A stretch of DNA of 64,000 nucleotides, taken from an uncultured Collinsella sp. (lineage in GTDB: Bacteria > Actinomycetota > Coriobacteriia > Coriobacteriales > Coriobacteriaceae). Location: NCBI GenBank assembly GCA_900540875.1, contig UQHT01000006.1:1-64000 (forward strand). Reading direction: 5' to 3'. The notes below the pieces were generated by a model that was given only the letters and a program-made list of their open reading frames with translations, ran no database searches and was not told the origin of the DNA. The translations under genes and the position numbers were made by a program. Of the stretch, positions 54,687 to 63,009 are shown in pieces (within the stretch, counting starts at the first letter, position 1; each line of letters opens with the position of its first letter).

Positions 54687-57464
54687 TTACTTGCGACCGA
54701 ATTTGATCTTAATCGCACGTTTCAAAGCATACTTACCTAGGCTGGGGAGCTTTTGCTCGTATTTGACCATCGTGGAGCACTCGGGGCGGTCGCGATCCAG
54801 ATGGATGGCGTCAAACGCGCACTTGGTGGTGCACAGGCCGCAGCCGATGCACTTGTTGGGGTCGACGATCGAGGCACCGCAGCCCAAGCAGCGAGCGGTC
54901 TCGGCGCGCACCTGCTCCTCGGTAAAGGTCTCGACGTACTCGCTAAAGGGCGCAGCCTTCTCGCGCTCGCGGTCGACACGTGCCACCTCGCGGCTTGCGT
55001 TGTCATAGCTCTCAATCACAACATCGTCGCGGTCAAGCGCGGTGTAGCGGCGCTGGTTGCGGCCGATGGTGAGCGTGGAGCCCGGCTGCACAAAGCGATG
55101 GATGGACACGGCGGCCTCGTGACCGGCGGCGATGGCGTCGATAGCAAAGCTGGGACCGGTGTAGACGTCGCCGCCCACAAAGATGTCGGGCTCGGCGGTC
55201 TGGTACGTCTGCGGATCGGCAAGGGCACCCTGGCTGCGGCCGAGCTCCACCTTGGAGCCAGCCAGCAGGTCGCCCCACACAATGGACTGGCCAATCGACA
55301 TGACGACACGGTCGGCATCGACACGGCGCAAGTCGTTCTCGTCATACTCGAGCGCAAAACGGCCCTCGTCGTCAAAGACACGCGTGCAGCGCTTAAAGGT
55401 GATACCGCACACACGACCGGCCTCGTCCAGGTGAATCTCCTTGGGGCCCCAGCCGCAGCTAATGTGCGCGCCGTCCTCAATGGCCTCGCGACGCTCCTCC
55501 TCGCTGGCAGGCATCTTGACCTCGCTCTCCAGGCAGAACATCTCAACGTGCTCGGAACCCAGACGGCAGGCGTTGCGCGCGACATCGATGGCCACGTTGC
55601 CGCCGCCCACCACGATGGTGCGCCCGGGCAGCGCGTCGATCTTGCCGCTGTTGACCTCGCGCAAAAAGTCGACGGCCACGGTCACGTCCTCGGCATCCTC
55701 GCCCGGAATACCGGCAAGGCGGCCACCCTGGCAGCCAATGGCCACGTAAAAGGCTTTAAAGCCCTGCGCGCGCAGCTCGTCGAGCGTCACATCGCGACCG
55801 ACCTCCACGCCATAGCGGAACTCGGCGCCCATCAGGCGAATGACCTCGACCTCGGCCTCGATAACGTCCTTCTGCAGCTTAAAGCTGGGAATGCCGTAGG
55901 TGAGCATGCCGCCCGGGCGCTCGTTTTTCTCGAACACGACGGGCTTGTAGCCCTTCTCGGCCAGATAGAAGGCGCAGGACAGACCGGCCGGACCGGCGCC
56001 GATGATGGCGATCTTCTGGTCGAAGCCGCCGGCACGCGTCGGGGTCACCACAGGTGGGACATAGCGAGTCGCGGCATCCAGATCGCGCTGGGCGATAAAC
56101 TTCTTGACCTCGTCGATGGCCACGGCCTCGTCCACGCGACCGCGGGTGCAGGCATCCTCACAGCGGCGGTTGCACACACGGCCGCAGATAGCGGGCAACG
56201 GGTTCTCGCGCTTGATGAGCGCCAACGCCTCGTCATAGCGGCCCTGCGCCGCGAGCTTCAAATAGCCCTGAACGGCAACGTGCGCGGGGCAGGCCGTCTT
56301 GCAGGGAGCGGTGCCGGACTCATGCGTCTCGATACGGTTGTCGTTGCGGTAGTTGGGCGACCACTTGGTGTGGTCCCACTTGGTGGCATCGGGCAGCTCC
56401 TGGCGCGGATACTCGGGCACCTGTCCGCCAGCCTTTTTGCTACAGAGCTTCTGGCCCAGTTTGGCGGCGCCGGCCGGACACACCTCAACGCAGCGACCGC
56501 AGGCCACGCACTTGTCCTTCTCGACCTTGGCGACGTAGGCCGAGCGCGACAGGTTGGGCGTGTTGAACAGCTGCGAAGTGCGCAGGGCATAGCACACGTT
56601 GACGTTGCAGTTGCAGATGGCGAAGATTTTGTTCTCACCGTCGATGTTGGTGATCTGGTGCACAAAGCCGTTGTCCTCGGCCTGGCGCAGGATGTCGTAG
56701 ACCTCCTCGCGCGTCACATAATGGCCGCGGTCGGTCTCGACCACGTAGTCGGCCATATCGCCCACGGCGATGCACCAATCGGCCGGGTCGTCGGCGCAGC
56801 CCTCTCCCATCACGCGACGGCTCGCGCGGCAGCTGCAGGTGCTAGCGGCATACTTACCTTCGTATTTGTCGAGCCAATGCTCGATATGCTCGATCGGCAC
56901 CGAGGTGCTCGCGGCATCGATGGCCTTCTCGACCGGAATGACATGCATGCCGATGCCGGCACCGCCGGGCGGCACCATCGGCGTGGCCTTGGACAGCGGT
57001 CCCTTGGACGCCTGCTCAAAGAACTTGGCATAGACCGGATGCTCCTCGAGCTGGCTCACGCGCATGTTGAGGAACTCGGCGGAACCCGGCACCAGCATGG
57101 GCAGCACCCACTGCTTGGCGCGCTCGGGGTTTTCCCAGTTGTACTCGAGCAGACCCGTGTAGCTCATGTCGTCGAGCATTTTTTCGATATCGGCCTCGGG
57201 CATGCCGGTGAGCTTGACCATCTCGGGCAGCGTATAGGGACGGCGCATCTTCATCTTGCAGAGCACTTCGGCCTGCTCGTCGGTTGCGGCCTCGGCAAAC
57301 GACCAGTACTCGTAGCCCAGCAGCTCGTCGCGGTGCAGCAGGCGGTTGGTGCAGTGCTCACACAGTTTGACGATGGCCTCGCGCGGATGCTCCGGTATCG
57401 GCGGCACGAACTCCGAACCGATGTCGGGCTCGGTGTAGCTAATCCCCGGTCCGTTGAGAATCAT
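54687..57464 (-). CDS. Multidomain FAD and 4Fe-4S oxidoreductase (GltD-like)
   Basis: Protein of 925 residues. An unrecognised N-terminal domain (1-310) has a CEHC motif and an internal CSCRASRR-CNCNV cysteine pattern. A ferredoxin motif follows near 318 (CVACGRCVEVCP). Next is a GltD-like Fe-S/helical module (CPAHVAVQGYL, CGRVCNRRCEDAC), an FAD site GAGPAGLSCA near 488 and an NAD(P) site VVGGGNVAIDVARN near 621. A C-terminal 2[4Fe-4S] part is near 858 (CLGCGASIVDPNKCIGCGLCTTKC). Electron transfer between NAD(P)H and ferredoxin or an unknown substrate is likely. I chose the ATG at 57464 with GAAGGGA upstream. It is divergent from a TetR gene that probably controls it. Confidence 0.85.
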   Translation of the reverse strand: MILNGPGISYTEPDIGSEFVPPIPEHPREAIVKLCEHCTNRLLHRDELLGYEYWSFAEAATDEQAEVLCKMKMRRPYTLPEMVKLTGMPEADIEKMLDDMSYTGLLEYNWENPERAKQWVLPMLVPGSAEFLNMRVSQLEEHPVYAKFFEQASKGPLSKATPMVPPGGAGIGMHVIPVEKAIDAASTSVPIEHIEHWLDKYEGKYAASTCSCRASRRVMGEGCADDPADWCIAVGDMADYVVETDRGHYVTREEVYDILRQAEDNGFVHQITNIDGENKIFAICNCNVNVCYALRTSQLFNTPNLSRSAYVAKVEKDKCVACGRCVEVCPAGAAKLGQKLCSKKAGGQVPEYPRQELPDATKWDHTKWSPNYRNDNRIETHESGTAPCKTACPAHVAVQGYLKLAAQGRYDEALALIKRENPLPAICGRVCNRRCEDACTRGRVDEAVAIDEVKKFIAQRDLDAATRYVPPVVTPTRAGGFDQKIAIIGAGPAGLSCAFYLAEKGYKPVVFEKNERPGGMLTYGIPSFKLQKDVIEAEVEVIRLMGAEFRYGVEVGRDVTLDELRAQGFKAFYVAIGCQGGRLAGIPGEDAEDVTVAVDFLREVNSGKIDALPGRTIVVGGGNVAIDVARNACRLGSEHVEMFCLESEVKMPASEEERREAIEDGAHISCGWGPKEIHLDEAGRVCGITFKRCTRVFDDEGRFALEYDENDLRRVDADRVVMSIGQSIVWGDLLAGSKVELGRSQGALADPQTYQTAEPDIFVGGDVYTGPSFAIDAIAAGHEAAVSIHRFVQPGSTLTIGRNQRRYTALDRDDVVIESYDNASREVARVDREREKAAPFSEYVETFTEEQVRAETARCLGCGASIVDPNKCIGCGLCTTKCAFDAIHLDRDRPECSTMVKYEQKLPSLGKYALKRAIKIKFGRK

Positions 57465-57555
57465 AGTCGTCCCTTCTCTTGCCGCGGCCCGGCAGGCACG
57501 CAGCACCCCTCTTTTTACGGGCTCGACATACCCCCATGCCGTTCACCCGTTATTG

Positions 57556-57593
57556 TTGACATTGTGTCAAAAATAGTATTGACGAACCGTCAA
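57556..57593. promoter_or_regulatory. Two palindromic TTGAC-N-GTCAA operators between divergent genes
   Basis: TTGACATTGTGTCAA (57556-57570) and TTGACGAACCGTCAA (57579-57593) are inverted repeats 23 bases apart centre to centre. They lie in the 187-base gap between the flavoprotein and TetR genes and fit TetR dimer sites controlling both directions. Confidence 0.75.
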
Positions 57594-57651
57594 CAATATT
57601 CAAGACTGTTAGGCGAACGGTCAGGCAAAAGAGGATGAAAGGCGGCAAAAC

Positions 57652-58314
57652 ATGGGCAGCAACACAGCAGATACCTCTGTGGTCGATGCCATCCCCGCGT
57701 CCGATAGCGCGGCAAAGCGCCTGACAGGTGACGAGCGCCGCCGCGAGATTCTCGCCGCCGTGCGCGCCGTGAGCTCCGAGCTGGGCGTGTCCCATCTATC
57801 CGTCTCGGCCGTGACCAAGCGAGCCGGCTGCACGCGCTCGCTGTTCTACCACTACTTTGCCGATATGGACGCCGCCGTCACCGCCGTCATGGACGAGGCA
57901 ATCGACGGTTTTATCTCCGAGCTCGAGCAGTGGAATGCCAGCCGCATCGTCGGTGATATCGAGGGCGCGCTCGACACCGTCGCCCCACTCTTCAAGCGCC
58001 TGGTCGCCAGCGGCCACGAGCTGCCGAGTACGCTCACCTCGAGCAGCGGCGCGCTCTACGGCGGCTTTCTGCACAACGTGGTCCAGCGCGTGGCGCAATA
58101 TATCTGCGACACCACCGTGGTGGATTTTGTCGCCCATCATGAGCTGCGCATCGACCATGTCTACGAGACGTTCTACACCCTCATCATGGGGTTGTTGATG
58201 TATATCCGCACGCACCCCGATGTACCCGACGAGACGGTCAAGGAAATCATCGCCTCGACGCTCCATATCGAGGGCTATACCGCCAAGTATCCGGAGCGCA
58301 AGCCCCAGAACTGA
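57652..58314 (+). CDS. TetR-family transcriptional regulator
   Basis: Protein of 220 residues. The N-terminal helix-turn-helix is typical (RREILAAVRAVSSELGVSHLSVSAVTKRAGCTRSLFYHYF). The ligand-binding part is unassigned. AAAGGCGG precedes its ATG. It probably represses itself, the downstream membrane gene and the divergent flavoprotein gene. Confidence 0.92.
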   Translation: MGSNTADTSVVDAIPASDSAAKRLTGDERRREILAAVRAVSSELGVSHLSVSAVTKRAGCTRSLFYHYFADMDAAVTAVMDEAIDGFISELEQWNASRIVGDIEGALDTVAPLFKRLVASGHELPSTLTSSSGALYGGFLHNVVQRVAQYICDTTVVDFVAHHELRIDHVYETFYTLIMGLLMYIRTHPDVPDETVKEIIASTLHIEGYTAKYPERKPQN

Positions 58315-58377
58315 CGACATTTGGCCAAACTGCCCGCGCTCGGAAGAGGGGCCGCGGGCTTGTGAAAGGAGAGCAGC

Positions 58378-59385
58378 ATGCTGTTCGATGTCTGGGGTAG
58401 CAATACCCTTATCCACTGGGTCGGCTGGGCCATGGTCTTTATCGGCCTGATCGTGCTCAACGAGGTCGGCCGCCGCACCAAACTCGGCGCGGCCATCATC
58501 TTTGGCGTGGCTCCGCTGGCCATGACCATCTACTGCGTCGCCATCGCCATCGGCGTTTCGCAGGGCGCCGAATGGGCGCTCACCAACCCCACCCATGTGT
58601 ACCAGAACAGCTGGTTCCACTACGCCAAGGTCTACGCGGCGCTGGCCGGTTGCTGGGGCTTCATCGCCATTAAGTATCAGTGGGGCAAGATCGGCAAGGC
58701 GCACTGGTTCCGCGCGTGGCCGTTTGTGATCGTCGCCATCAACATCATGATCGCCGTCGTGTCCGACTTTGAGAGCGCCTATCACTACTTTGTCCTGGGC
58801 CAGTCCACCTGGGTCACCTCCGAGGGCGCCACGCAGCTGGCCGGCTGGAACAACGTGTTCAACGGCATCGCCGGCTTCATCAACATCTTCTGCATGACCG
58901 GTTGGTGGAGCGTCTACGCCTCCGAGGATAAGACCGACATGTTGTGGCCCGACATGACCTGGGTCTACATCATCGCCTACGATATCTGGAACTTCTGCTA
59001 CACCTACAACTGCCTGCCCACCCACTCCTGGTTCTGCGGCTTTGCGCTCCTGCTGGCGCCCACCGTCGCCGCCTTTATCTGGAACAAGGGCGGCTGGATT
59101 CAGAACCGCGCCTTTACGCTGGCCATTTGGTGCATGTTTGCCCAGGTGTTCCCGTACTTCCAGGAGGAGTCCATCTTTGTGACCCACTCCACGCTCGACC
59201 CCGGCGCCGCTACCGCGGTCTCGATCGCTGCGCTGATCGCCAACGTCGCCGCGATCATCTACATCGCCTACCGCGCCAAGAAGCTCGGCCGCAATCCCTA
59301 CAAGCAGGATGTCTTTGAGGGCACCAGCGATTGGGAGAAGGCCACCGCTCGCCGCGCCAAGGTTGATTACGCGCACGCCGAGTAA
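58378..59385 (+). CDS. Polytopic membrane protein, DUF5692-like
   Basis: Protein of 335 residues with nine or ten hydrophobic helices rich in Trp and Tyr. It resembles DUF5692 proteins of Coriobacteriia (my recollection of the family, not checked). Conserved-looking blocks are WVGWAMVFIGLIVLNEVGRR, FNGIAGFINIFCMTGWW and YNCLPTHSWFCGFALLLAP. A short charged cytoplasmic tail closes it. AAAGGAGAG precedes its ATG. It follows tetR by 63 bases and may work with the flavoprotein in a membrane redox or transport system. Confidence 0.75.
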   Translation: MLFDVWGSNTLIHWVGWAMVFIGLIVLNEVGRRTKLGAAIIFGVAPLAMTIYCVAIAIGVSQGAEWALTNPTHVYQNSWFHYAKVYAALAGCWGFIAIKYQWGKIGKAHWFRAWPFVIVAINIMIAVVSDFESAYHYFVLGQSTWVTSEGATQLAGWNNVFNGIAGFINIFCMTGWWSVYASEDKTDMLWPDMTWVYIIAYDIWNFCYTYNCLPTHSWFCGFALLLAPTVAAFIWNKGGWIQNRAFTLAIWCMFAQVFPYFQEESIFVTHSTLDPGAATAVSIAALIANVAAIIYIAYRAKKLGRNPYKQDVFEGTSDWEKATARRAKVDYAHAE

Positions 59386-59456
59386 CATGCCCGGCGCAAA
59401 CGCCGCTTGAATGTGAAGCAGCATAGCCGGCTCCGCGCAACTCAACGCATTGCAGA

Positions 59457-59496
59457 GCCCCCGGAATGTGATTCGTCCGCGTTCCGGGGGCCTTTT
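59457..59496 (+). terminator. Rho-independent terminator of the tetR operon
   Basis: A 10-bp GC-rich stem (GCCCCCGGAA and its complement) is followed by CCTTTT, about 70 bases after the stop at 59385. Confidence 0.8.
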
Positions 59497-59617
59497 GCTG
59501 CCGCGAGGATGCGGCCGAACGATGCGCTCAGGTTAAATCGGATCTTATATTTCGTATGCGCTTTATATGGCTCCATTTTTGGGTACAGTGTTGAGCCGAT
59601 ATTGCATTGGGGGATAT

Positions 59618-61099
59618 ATGAGCGATGAGACGTATGGCCGCGAGGATGCGGCCCAGGATGCGGAAGCATGTGCCGAAGCCCTGGAGAGCCTTGACCGGAT
59701 CGCGCTAGACGAGCTCTCGTTTAGCGATTCGGTCGTCGACGCGCAAGACGAGGTGCACGAAGACACTGAGGACGAAGGCGGCGACGCCAAAGACGCTCCT
59801 GACGAAGCCGAAGAGGACGATAGCGAGGCCGACGACCAGCCCGAATCCGACACGGGCGAGGAAACCGTCTTGCTCGACAGCTTACCGGCCGAAGATTCGC
59901 TGACTCGCGAGCTTCCTGGCCTGGGTTCCGCACCAGCCGTGGATGAGACCATCGCCATGGGCGATATTCCCCTGCCGTCCGTTCCCTCGGCACACGAAGC
60001 CGAGGTCCGCCATCGCAAGATGTCGCCCAAGCGCCGCAATCTGATGGTCGCCGGTGTCGTGGCCGTCGCGCTCGTCGCCGGCGGTGCAGGCTATGCTGCC
60101 TGGAACGGATATCAGCAAGAGCAGGCTGCCGCTGTCGCCGCCAATGCCCACACGATGATGTCGGTGCAGATTGGCGTGCATGCCGCGGGCCTCGACTGTT
60201 CCGCCGGCTCCAAGATTCCCGTACAAGTGAGTGGCCAGGATTCTGACGGATCCTCCGTGAGCGAAACACTCTATGTTGACGAGCACGGCCGTGGCATCAA
60301 ACTGCTACCCGGTGACTACACACTCTCCATCGCTGCCTCCCCCATCGCGTCCGACGGCACCGTCTATACCGTGCCGACCACCAAGGCGCAGGTCACGATC
60401 AAGAGCGACGGACAGGACCTAAGCAGCCAGGCCGCCTTTAAGCTCAAGGTGCCTTCGGCCGACACGGTAACCGACGACCAGATCGATGCCGCCGCCAAAT
60501 ATGCCGAGGAGGGAGGCGCGAGCTCCGCCGCCACCGCCAAGGTGCTCCAGCAGGCGGCAACCGCGCGGCGCGACGCCGCCGTCAATGCCGTGAGCGCGCA
60601 AAAGGCACAGGCAGCCCGCGATGCTGACGCTCGCCACAAGGCAACCGACCTCTACCAGCTCGATATCCCCGTCGAGTGGTACGGCAAGGTCGAGACTTGG
60701 CAAAATGGCAGCACGCTATGCATCTATCTTGCCGGCGACAGCGATACGCCGATTGTGACGCTCGTCGCGGTGCGCGAGGGCGAGAGCTTTACGCCCGATG
60801 AGGGCGATACGGTTTTGGGTGCGGCCAATCTAGGCAACGGTTATACCGTCTACGCCAGCGGCCCCGTCTATCCGTACGTGGTGCCCCAGACCATCAACGG
60901 ACGGACGCAGAATCCCGTGTCAACCTACCCCATGGACACGGCCATTGAGCTTGTCGAGCTCACGACCGGTAACCGCTACACCTATAGCCAGATCAAGAAC
61001 GTACTGGTCGGCAAAGACGGCAAGGCAGACGCCGCGACCAAACTCGAGACCGACTACCTCGCCCAGATTCTCCTGCCGAGCATCAAGGCCCAGGACTAG
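59618..61099 (+). CDS. Membrane-anchored extracytoplasmic protein
   Basis: Protein of 493 residues of unknown family. Residues 1-140 are highly acidic (Asp/Glu) and cytoplasmic. One membrane helix (LMVAGVVAVALVAGGAGYAAW) follows. The outer part has a beta-rich domain, an Ala-rich helix (ASSAATAKVLQQAATARRDAAVNAVSAQKAQAARDADAR) and a C-terminal domain around YQLDIPVEWYGKVETWQNGSTLCIYLAGD. I chose the ATG at 59618 with GGGGG upstream. Confidence 0.7.
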   Translation: MSDETYGREDAAQDAEACAEALESLDRIALDELSFSDSVVDAQDEVHEDTEDEGGDAKDAPDEAEEDDSEADDQPESDTGEETVLLDSLPAEDSLTRELPGLGSAPAVDETIAMGDIPLPSVPSAHEAEVRHRKMSPKRRNLMVAGVVAVALVAGGAGYAAWNGYQQEQAAAVAANAHTMMSVQIGVHAAGLDCSAGSKIPVQVSGQDSDGSSVSETLYVDEHGRGIKLLPGDYTLSIAASPIASDGTVYTVPTTKAQVTIKSDGQDLSSQAAFKLKVPSADTVTDDQIDAAAKYAEEGGASSAATAKVLQQAATARRDAAVNAVSAQKAQAARDADARHKATDLYQLDIPVEWYGKVETWQNGSTLCIYLAGDSDTPIVTLVAVREGESFTPDEGDTVLGAANLGNGYTVYASGPVYPYVVPQTINGRTQNPVSTYPMDTAIELVELTTGNRYTYSQIKNVLVGKDGKADAATKLETDYLAQILLPSIKAQD

Positions 61100-61143
61100 C
61101 GGACCATGACACCTGAGTCCTGGCCTCGCAAATCCATAGACGA

Positions 61144-62496
61144 TTAGGAAAGGAGCCACTTCCATGCGGGCACAGCATGTACCACGCCGTGTTTGCATGG
61201 AATATCGGCCTGCTCATCCATGGTAACGATTACCGACTCGCCAAGATCAAACTGGGCCATCGCGGCATCGAGCGCGGCAATTTCGCGCTCGCGCGTTTTC
61301 TCGCTTGTCATATCCACACTTACCTGAATCAGGCCGTAAGCCTGCATGAGCAGTGCATCCCCAGCCACAAAGTCCACCTCATGGCTTTTATTCTTATCTT
61401 TAATCAGCAGGCGGCAAACCGAACCGGGCCGCACGGCGGGGGTCCTTCTTCTGAGCGCATTGAACACCGCGGTCTCGAGCCTCTGACCATGATCCAATGC
61501 CGATGCGGGGGAGAACGCTCCGAACATCGCAGGATCGACGGCGTAGACCTTAGACGCAGACCGCGTATTATTTGCAAGCGAACGCGTGAACTCCGGCACC
61601 GAAAACAGCAGGTAGGCGTCCTCGTAATACTCAAGTAAGTCGCTGAGCGTATTTCGACTGACGGATATCTGTCTGCTCTTGAACTCGTTGTACACTTTGT
61701 TCACTGACAGCTCTCGTCCCGAAGATGCCATGCACCGCGCCAGAAACAGCGAGGCCAAACGGGGGTTCTTGACGTCGTAACGTTCAACGACGTCCATGGC
61801 GACCGTTCGCGACGCATATTCCTGTAGCAGCTGAATCGCGTCTGCGGGCGTCTGCTCAAGTGTCGCGATGAATCCCCCTCGCTCGAGATATCCGACCAGA
61901 TGGTGTCGGAGCAACGCTGCAGCGCTTGAGGAGAAGGGCGCGTTCGACTCAGGAACGCCCCCCGTCTTATATCGGACGTATTCCGAAAAACTCAACGGAA
62001 AAAGCTCTCGCACAAGAGAACGGCCCCTGAACTCGCTCTCAAGTTCTGAGGACAGCATCTTAGAAGAAGATCCCGTCACGTAAACGGTCGCCTTCTCCGT
62101 ATCGACCACGCGTCGCAGAAACGCACCCCATTCGGGTATTTCCTGGATCTCGTCAAAGAAAAGGTAGGCGCCCTCGCCTCGAGCAGCAGGATATAGTGCA
62201 TAGAATGTATCGAGCACGTCCGCTAGTAGCGATGGCTCATACGGACGCAAGCGCTCATCCTCAAAATTGAAATATAGCATCCGGTCAAGCTCGACGCCTT
62301 GGCCCTGAAGCCGCCGCATCTCCTGATACAGGCGATACGTCTTTCCACAACGACGGGCGCCCACAATCACATATACGATGTTGTCGCGCTTTGGCTCCTG
62401 CGGGTTGCCCAGATCAAGGTCGCGCTCAAAGACCTGCGGAATCCCCTGTTGCTCAAAGTCCTTTATTTTTTGAGCCACCAAGTCGTTGAATGCCAT
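61144..62496 (-). CDS. AAA-family ATPase, DUF4143 type
   Basis: Protein of 450 residues. The Walker A motif is GARRCGKT near residue 46 and the Walker B region is YLFFDEIQEIPEW near 112. The C-terminal part matches DUF4143, an Archaea/bacterial family with a restriction-endonuclease-like fold (KSHEVDFVAGDALLMQAYGLIQV). Such genes are mobile and often exist as single transcription units; cellular role uncertain. A perfect 25-bp-arm palindrome sits directly upstream. Confidence 0.88.
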   Translation of the reverse strand: MAFNDLVAQKIKDFEQQGIPQVFERDLDLGNPQEPKRDNIVYVIVGARRCGKTYRLYQEMRRLQGQGVELDRMLYFNFEDERLRPYEPSLLADVLDTFYALYPAARGEGAYLFFDEIQEIPEWGAFLRRVVDTEKATVYVTGSSSKMLSSELESEFRGRSLVRELFPLSFSEYVRYKTGGVPESNAPFSSSAAALLRHHLVGYLERGGFIATLEQTPADAIQLLQEYASRTVAMDVVERYDVKNPRLASLFLARCMASSGRELSVNKVYNEFKSRQISVSRNTLSDLLEYYEDAYLLFSVPEFTRSLANNTRSASKVYAVDPAMFGAFSPASALDHGQRLETAVFNALRRRTPAVRPGSVCRLLIKDKNKSHEVDFVAGDALLMQAYGLIQVSVDMTSEKTREREIAALDAAMAQFDLGESVIVTMDEQADIPCKHGVVHAVPAWKWLLS

Positions 62497-62504
62497 AATT
62501 CTCC

Positions 62505-62564
62505 AATCTTGCTCTCCTGCTAATCAAGATTATAACGATTCTTGATTAGCAGGAGAGCAAGATT
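62505..62564. promoter_or_regulatory. 25-bp-arm perfect palindrome upstream of the ATPase gene
   Basis: Arms 62505-62529 and 62540-62564 are exactly complementary around a 10-base centre. TAATCAAGA half sites face each other, and a further TCTTGATTA half site lies at 62572-62580. It ends eight bases before the ATPase start codon. It could be an operator, possibly bound by the ATPase itself, or a target-site mark of insertion. Confidence 0.7.
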
Positions 62565-62704
62565 ATGCGTATCTTGATTAATGGATAAGCAAGTTTTCTA
62601 TTAGTGGCCCCTCCCGGAGGATATCGAGCGGCCGAGGGGGGCAGGCATGAACGCCTCTAGCCGAAAACAAAGTAGCTAAAAAAGCCCCGTCCCAAATGAG
62701 CTAC

Positions 62705-62878
62705 TTAACGCCAGGGGTCAGCTTCGAAGAGGGGCTCGCGCTCGGGGCGGCGATCGCTGTAGGGATCGTAGCCGTCATCGTCCTCGTTCTCGGCACGGAT
62801 GTAGGGGTCGCGCGGCTTGGGCGCCGGCTTGGACGTGGGCCTGGGCGCCGGCGCGCTTGTCTTGATCTCGTCTTTCAT
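62705..62878 (-). CDS. 57-residue acidic, proline-rich protein
   Basis: Small gene with AAGGAG upstream of the ATG at 62878. The product begins MKDEIKTSAPAPRPTSKP, continues with a charged stretch of Asp, Tyr, Glu and Arg, and ends PLFEADPWR. It has no membrane segment and is probably disordered. No family recognised. It follows clpB behind a terminator. Confidence 0.6.
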   Translation of the reverse strand: MKDEIKTSAPAPRPTSKPAPKPRDPYIRAENEDDDGYDPYSDRRPEREPLFEADPWR

Positions 62879-62931
62879 CTGCATAGCTCCTTACATCGCA
62901 TCCGTTCGGCATCATCGATTGTCGCACGAAA

Positions 62932-62965
62932 AAGGGCGGCGGACCCCATTGGATCCGCCGCCCTT
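62932..62965 (-). terminator. Rho-independent terminator of clpB
   Basis: A 12-bp perfect stem (AAGGGCGGCGGA and its complement) is followed on the minus strand by TTTTCG, 45 bases after the clpB stop. Confidence 0.85.
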
Positions 62966-63009
62966 GGCGTTCGGCTCAAAAGGCAGATTGTAAGGCATGC
63001 GCCAAAAAC

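Noticed and set aside
54753..57638. A 961-codon frame antisense to the Fe-S flavoprotein
   Set aside because: Same reason; the minus-strand protein shows FAD, NAD(P) and Fe-S motifs.
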